From Enterocloster clostridioformis (lineage in GTDB: Bacteria; Bacillota; Clostridia; Lachnospirales; Lachnospiraceae), in assembly GCF_020297485.1 (NCBI RefSeq), contig NZ_JAIWZC010000002.1:1-64000 (forward strand): 64,000 bases of DNA. Direction: 5' to 3'. A program made the position numbers and the translations under genes. The notes below the pieces were generated by a model that was given only the letters and a program-made list of their open reading frames with translations, did no database searches and had not been told where the DNA came from. Of this stretch, positions 61,247 to 64,000 are shown in pieces; positions within the stretch are counted from its first letter, which is position 1; each line of letters opens with the position of its first letter.

Positions 61247-62116
61247 TTATCTGTAAGCTGCGAAACTACCTGACGGTCCCTTTACCAGAGTAAATGTACC
61301 ATAAACATCTGTTGAAAATGTCATAGTATCACTATCATCATCCGTATCAACAATCACTGAAGTGGTACCATCTGACTGGACAAAGATTAATGCATATTCA
61401 TAACCATCCGTTTTAAAATTAGCTGGAATGCCAATTTTAAATTCAATGGGTCTGGCAGCCTTCCCTACTTTGGTAAAATTATTATTAATGTCAGATATTC
61501 CAAGCCATATATCCAGCGCCGGTCCCGAAACAATCTCCGGTGAAATTGACTTCAGCTCTTCCAGCTTTTTCATCATACATGCCTTGGAATCCTCTCCGCA
61601 CACGCTGTTCTCAATAACAGCAAATGGCTTCTGATTCGTCCCTGCGCCAACGGCTGCGGCTACATCCGAGTAAGGTGTCGTCACTATAACCCCGGCAACT
61701 GAATTTGCTGAATAACGGCCAGCAACTGTTGTGAACACTTTTACTCCCTTCACCATAACGCTGTCTAAAGCTGATGATACGCTACTACTATTGGTTGTTA
61801 CAGTGCCTCCTGAACTAGAACCTCCGCCTGACGACGAGCCTGAATTGTTTGGAACATCCGGAATGTCTGGTACATCCGGCACGTCCGGAACATCCGGCAC
61901 GTCCGGCACATCCGGCACATCCGGTATATCTGGTACATCGGGCGTATCTGGAACATCGGGTTCATCTGGCGTGTCCGGTGTATCCTGTGTCCCACCACTG
62001 ATTTTGGAACTAAATACAGCTCCGGGATTAGCGTGAGCTATCAGAACTGGTGACACGGCCAGTACACCCATTAAAGAAAACGTTACCGCCTTTTTTAACA
62101 AAAGCTTTTTTCTCAT
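61247..62116 (-). CDS. Secreted protein with PD-V-P tripeptide repeats
   Basis: Protein of 289 residues. It has an Sec signal peptide with an Ala-x-Ala cleavage site (VLIAHANPG). Residues about 40-90 are Pro-Asp repeats of the type P-D-V-P-D-x, followed by a Ser/Gly linker and a 170-residue C-terminal domain with one pair of cysteines (VCGEDSKACMMKKL). The C-terminal domain resembles small secreted domains of Clostridia, but I cannot name it. There is no sortase motif. AGGAGG precedes the start and a strong promoter overlaps an operator-like inverted repeat. It may be a cell-surface or wall-spacer protein. Confidence 0.75.
   Translation of the reverse strand: MRKKLLLKKAVTFSLMGVLAVSPVLIAHANPGAVFSSKISGGTQDTPDTPDEPDVPDTPDVPDIPDVPDVPDVPDVPDVPDVPDIPDVPNNSGSSSGGGSSSGGTVTTNSSSVSSALDSVMVKGVKVFTTVAGRYSANSVAGVIVTTPYSDVAAAVGAGTNQKPFAVIENSVCGEDSKACMMKKLEELKSISPEIVSGPALDIWLGISDINNNFTKVGKAARPIEFKIGIPANFKTDGYEYALIFVQSDGTTSVIVDTDDDSDTMTFSTDVYGTFTLVKGPSGSFAAYR
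61848..61987 (-). repeat. 9-bp coding repeat array (Pro-Asp-x)
   Basis: About 15 imperfect copies of a 9-bp unit (type gacgtgccg/gatgtgcca on the coding strand). Units are a multiple of three, so copy-number change alters spacer length without shifting the frame. Confidence 0.85.
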
Positions 62117-62221
62117 TCCTTTTCCTCCTGCTCTTTTTCTATAGTCACACAGAATCTCTCATACAAGGCTTCTTCTTTTCTTCTGTGACATGACTACCGA
62201 ACGTACATAATTACATTGGTC

Positions 62222-62250
62222 ATTATATAACACTTTTTAGTTGTTGTCTA
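62222..62250 (-). promoter_or_regulatory. Promoter with operator-like inverted repeat for the PD-V-P protein gene
   Basis: On the minus strand TAGACA, a 17-base spacer and TATAAT. The -35 side carries tagttgttgtctataacta, an inverted repeat (tagtt / aacta) that lies between this gene and the divergent XRE regulator and may be its operator. Confidence 0.6.
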
Positions 62251-62320
62251 TAACTACTATTAAGTTTTTTATAATTTTTATTTAATTGCTAATATTAATC
62301 CCAGAAGGTGGTAAACAATT

Positions 62321-62668
62321 ATGAAAAATCTAAAAAAGCTACGGAATAGCAGGCATCTGAGCCAGTTTAAGCTTGCAGAACTTTTCCATATCAGCCAACA
62401 GTCTGTTTGGAAATATGAAAATGACCTGGCACAGCCTGATCTGGAACTAATCATTGCATTTGCTAACTTTTTCAATACATCTATTGATTATCTTGTGGGA
62501 AATACGAATAATCCAAGAAAGTATGAAACCCTGTCTGAAACAGAGCTAAATGAAGATGAACTGGCACACTTACGTTTATATCGTGCTTCTGCTCCAGAGG
62601 TAAGAAAGCTGTCAGAACAAATGATGCAGCTATACTTTGATATGCAGAAAGGTTCTGAAAAAGAGTAA
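62321..62668 (+). CDS. XRE-family helix-turn-helix regulator
   Basis: 115-residue regulator. The N-terminal Cro/C1-type HTH is intact (LRNSRHLSQFKLAELFHISQQSVWKYE, seen as LSQFKLAELFHISQQSVWKYE split around residue 20) with the usual AFANFFNTSIDYLVG end. The C-terminal 45 residues are charged and helical. AGAAGGTGG precedes the start. It diverges from the PD-V-P gene and probably controls it and itself. Confidence 0.88.
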   Translation: MKNLKKLRNSRHLSQFKLAELFHISQQSVWKYENDLAQPDLELIIAFANFFNTSIDYLVGNTNNPRKYETLSETELNEDELAHLRLYRASAPEVRKLSEQMMQLYFDMQKGSEKE

Positions 62669-62699
62669 AATTATCAATACCGTTTACAATTTTGAAAAA

Positions 62700-62719
62700 A
62701 CGGGTTCCATAGAACCCGT
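62700..62719 (-). terminator. Terminator after the Uma2 gene
   Basis: acgggttc / gaacccgt stem with a four-base loop. On the minus strand it is followed by six Ts, downstream of the Uma2 stop and convergent with the XRE gene. Confidence 0.8.
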
Positions 62720-62769
62720 CATGGTGATAAATTACGACAAGCAGCCTGACCTTTTGCAATAAAGCTTGA

Positions 62770-63333
62770 TTAGTCAAGCACTATACTACTGAAGCTTATT
62801 TCCAAGTCATGGAACACATGTGTCTTTATCGTACTGTCAAACCGATAAAGGGCGGCTGGTGACAAATTTTCAAAATCATAGACAATAACAATTTTTCGTT
62901 CTGTATCCACTATCCAATATTCTCTAACACCATTCATTTGATACAGAGAAAGTTTTAGATAATAATCCATGCTCCGGCTGGACGGGGATACAATTTCAAC
63001 AATCCAGTCAGGAGCACCTTTACAACCTTTATCATTAAGTTTACTGGAATCGCAGATAACGCTTATGTCAGGCTCTACATAATTTTCATAATCCTCGCTA
63101 TTGTCATCCGTTTTTAAAAAAACTGCAAACGGTGCCGGATACACTTTACAGTTCCCTTTATTTTTGTCTATATAATTGCCAATTGTCTTTGTAAAAAACG
63201 CGACGATTTCTTGATGCTTTCGACTTGGTGGCGCCATATCAAAAATCTCACCTTCAATTAATTCGGCTCGCTTTCCTTCTGGCAATGCATAAATATCCGC
63301 TATCGTATAATATTGCCGATTTAATAATGGCAT
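62770..63333 (-). CDS. Uma2 family protein (PD-(D/E)XK fold)
   Basis: Protein of 187 residues of the Uma2/DUF820 family, a predicted restriction-endonuclease-like fold. The family segments are RAELIEGEIFDMAPPSR, YVEPDISVICD (Asp) and PDWIVEIVSPSSRSMDYYLKL (Glu), and REYWIVD. The biological role of Uma2 proteins is unknown. AAGGAGG precedes the start. It is a single gene. Confidence 0.9.
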   Translation of the reverse strand: MPLLNRQYYTIADIYALPEGKRAELIEGEIFDMAPPSRKHQEIVAFFTKTIGNYIDKNKGNCKVYPAPFAVFLKTDDNSEDYENYVEPDISVICDSSKLNDKGCKGAPDWIVEIVSPSSRSMDYYLKLSLYQMNGVREYWIVDTERKIVIVYDFENLSPAALYRFDSTIKTHVFHDLEISFSSIVLD

Positions 63334-63406
63334 GGCATATACCTCCTTTTATTTTATTATACACAGATAAAAACACTTTTACAATAATTATCTGCTCCCC
63401 ACATGA

Positions 63407-63940
63407 TTAAAGGTTACTGTTCAGATGCCCTCTGAACAGTAACCAAAGCACGGTCAGGAGCTGTTTTCTGGTTAATGCCTTATTCCTGTTGTGTGCAAGC
63501 ATCATCAGGCAGTCGAATTCCATTGGTTTTAAGCTGATTTCCTGTCCTTCTCTCGTTACAGTTCTTTTTTCCGGGTCAATGACGATATCCTTAATGTGGA
63601 TCTCCGGTTCCTCCTGTTGAAAGCGTTTTAGTATCTTGTCGATACGAACCAGCAATTCCAGCATTTCAAAAGGCTTTACCATATAGTCCTCTGCGCCGCC
63701 TGTCAGCCCTTTGACCTTATCTGACAGTTCACCTCTTGCTGTAAGGAAGATAACAGGCACTCCATAGCTTTTAAGTTCCGGAAGAAGGGCAAAACCGTCC
63801 TTTCCCGGCAGCATGATGTCCACAACTGCCAATCCATAATCGTGGTTCTTAACAAGCGATTCACTTGCCATATCTCCGTCCTGAAAAGAAGCCACTTCAT
63901 ATCCGGTCGCTTCTAAGCTTGTACAAATCAGTGATAAAAT
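63407..63940 (-). pseudogene. OmpR-type response regulator, truncated at both ends
   Basis: The middle of a two-component response regulator: receiver with the phospho-acceptor (AVVDIMLPGKDG), Thr (IFLTARG) and Lys (MVKPFEML), then the start of a winged-helix domain (SLKPMEFDCLMML, KALTRKQLL). At the left the frame leaves the family sequence at LTVLW and enters a 14-bp palindrome; at the right the first beta strand and acidic pocket are missing and a second palindrome follows. No sensor kinase is next to it. It cannot be functional. Confidence 0.8.
63412..63444. repeat. Perfect 14-bp palindrome at the response-regulator breakpoint
   Basis: ggttactgttcaga / tctgaacagtaacc with a 5-base centre. 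It sits exactly where the winged-helix coding ends. Confidence 0.8.
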
Positions 63941-63944
63941 CGCT

Positions 63945-63995
63945 TAAAAGACAGGACAGCTGGTTAGATAATCTAGCCCGCCGCCCTGTCTTTTA
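63945..63995. terminator. Hairpin at the other response-regulator breakpoint
   Basis: taaaagacagg / cctgtctttta, an 11-bp perfect stem with T runs on both strands and an inner tagat/atcta stem. It may terminate transcription from the gene beyond the window. Confidence 0.6.
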
Positions 63996-64000
63996 ATGCT

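Noticed and set aside
61848..61987. Short regular repeats as a CRISPR array
   Set aside because: Units are 9 bp and contiguous without unique spacers, in frame within a coding region.
61731..62036. Plus-strand frame rich in Gly-Thr-Ser repeats
   Set aside because: It is the reverse strand of the PD-V-P repeat array; the minus-strand frame has a signal peptide and a ribosome binding site.

Overview
The window looks like chromosome from a gut Firmicute of the Lachnospiraceae, most like Enterocloster/Lachnoclostridium. The evidence is strong AGGAGG-type ribosome binding sites, sigma-A promoters (TTGACA/TATAAT type), intrinsic terminators, moderate GC in the core genes, and families common in that group (YedF, DegV, AOR-like oxidoreductase, PD-V-P repeat surface protein, class C group II intron, DUF6431/TniAB elements). 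This assignment is inference from gene content; no rRNA or tRNA gene was seen, and no CRISPR array.

Layout. (1) 1-9.3 kb: a deoR - phosphatase - AGCS symporter operon diverging from an MFS gene, a stretch of decayed remnants, a Na/phosphate symporter, a LacI regulator behind a leader peptide, and yedF. (2) 9.3-12.3 kb: a class C-like group II intron placed just after a terminator. Its maturase gene is broken and part of it is replaced by a serine recombinase fragment. (3) 12.3-26.4 kb: a long leftward locus with a nucleoside hydrolase, a YnjBCD-type ABC importer, two exported rhodanese lipoproteins, two TVP38/TMEM64 membrane proteins, an APH-like kinase, a fused double glycosyltransferase, an Fe-S/CCG protein and a FAD-Rieske oxidoreductase. 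It resembles an enlarged E. coli ydjXYZ-ynjABCDEF locus and is the best candidate here for an undescribed pathway. (4) 26.5-30.7 kb: a cysteine-rich small protein and a decaying sugar locus (aldolase, isomerase-kinase fusion, truncated epimerase, broken AraC). (5) 30.7-37.6 kb: a FecBCD-type importer co-transcribed with an AOR-family oxidoreductase, then DegV and an aldo/keto reductase.

(6) 37.8-50.2 kb is a mobile island. It starts by cutting a flavodoxin gene and holds a broken Tn554-like recombinase, a DUF6431-TniA-TniB transposon, an IS66 element, and inside the IS66 tnpB gene an IS256-family element carrying two passenger genes. Beyond IS66 lies an AT-rich 664-residue protein with a PD-(D/E)XK nuclease motif. 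(7) 50.2-62.1 kb: a leftward surface-glycan cluster (Ugd, two related GT-C membrane proteins, GT2, GT4, epimerase, methyltransferase, radical SAM/SPASM protein, UPF0104-like membrane protein), preceded by a secreted PD-V-P repeat protein. (8) 62.3-64 kb: an XRE regulator, a Uma2 protein and a response-regulator fragment bounded by two palindromes.

How the genes work together: region 3 combines periplasmic or cell-surface sulfur transfer, import, headgroup-type phosphorylation and glycosylation, and DedA-like lipid-handling membrane proteins, so a lipid or sulfur-compound remodelling pathway is a reasonable hypothesis. Region 7 should build and export a glycan. The islands in regions 2 and 6 and the deletions in region 4 show repeated rearrangement.
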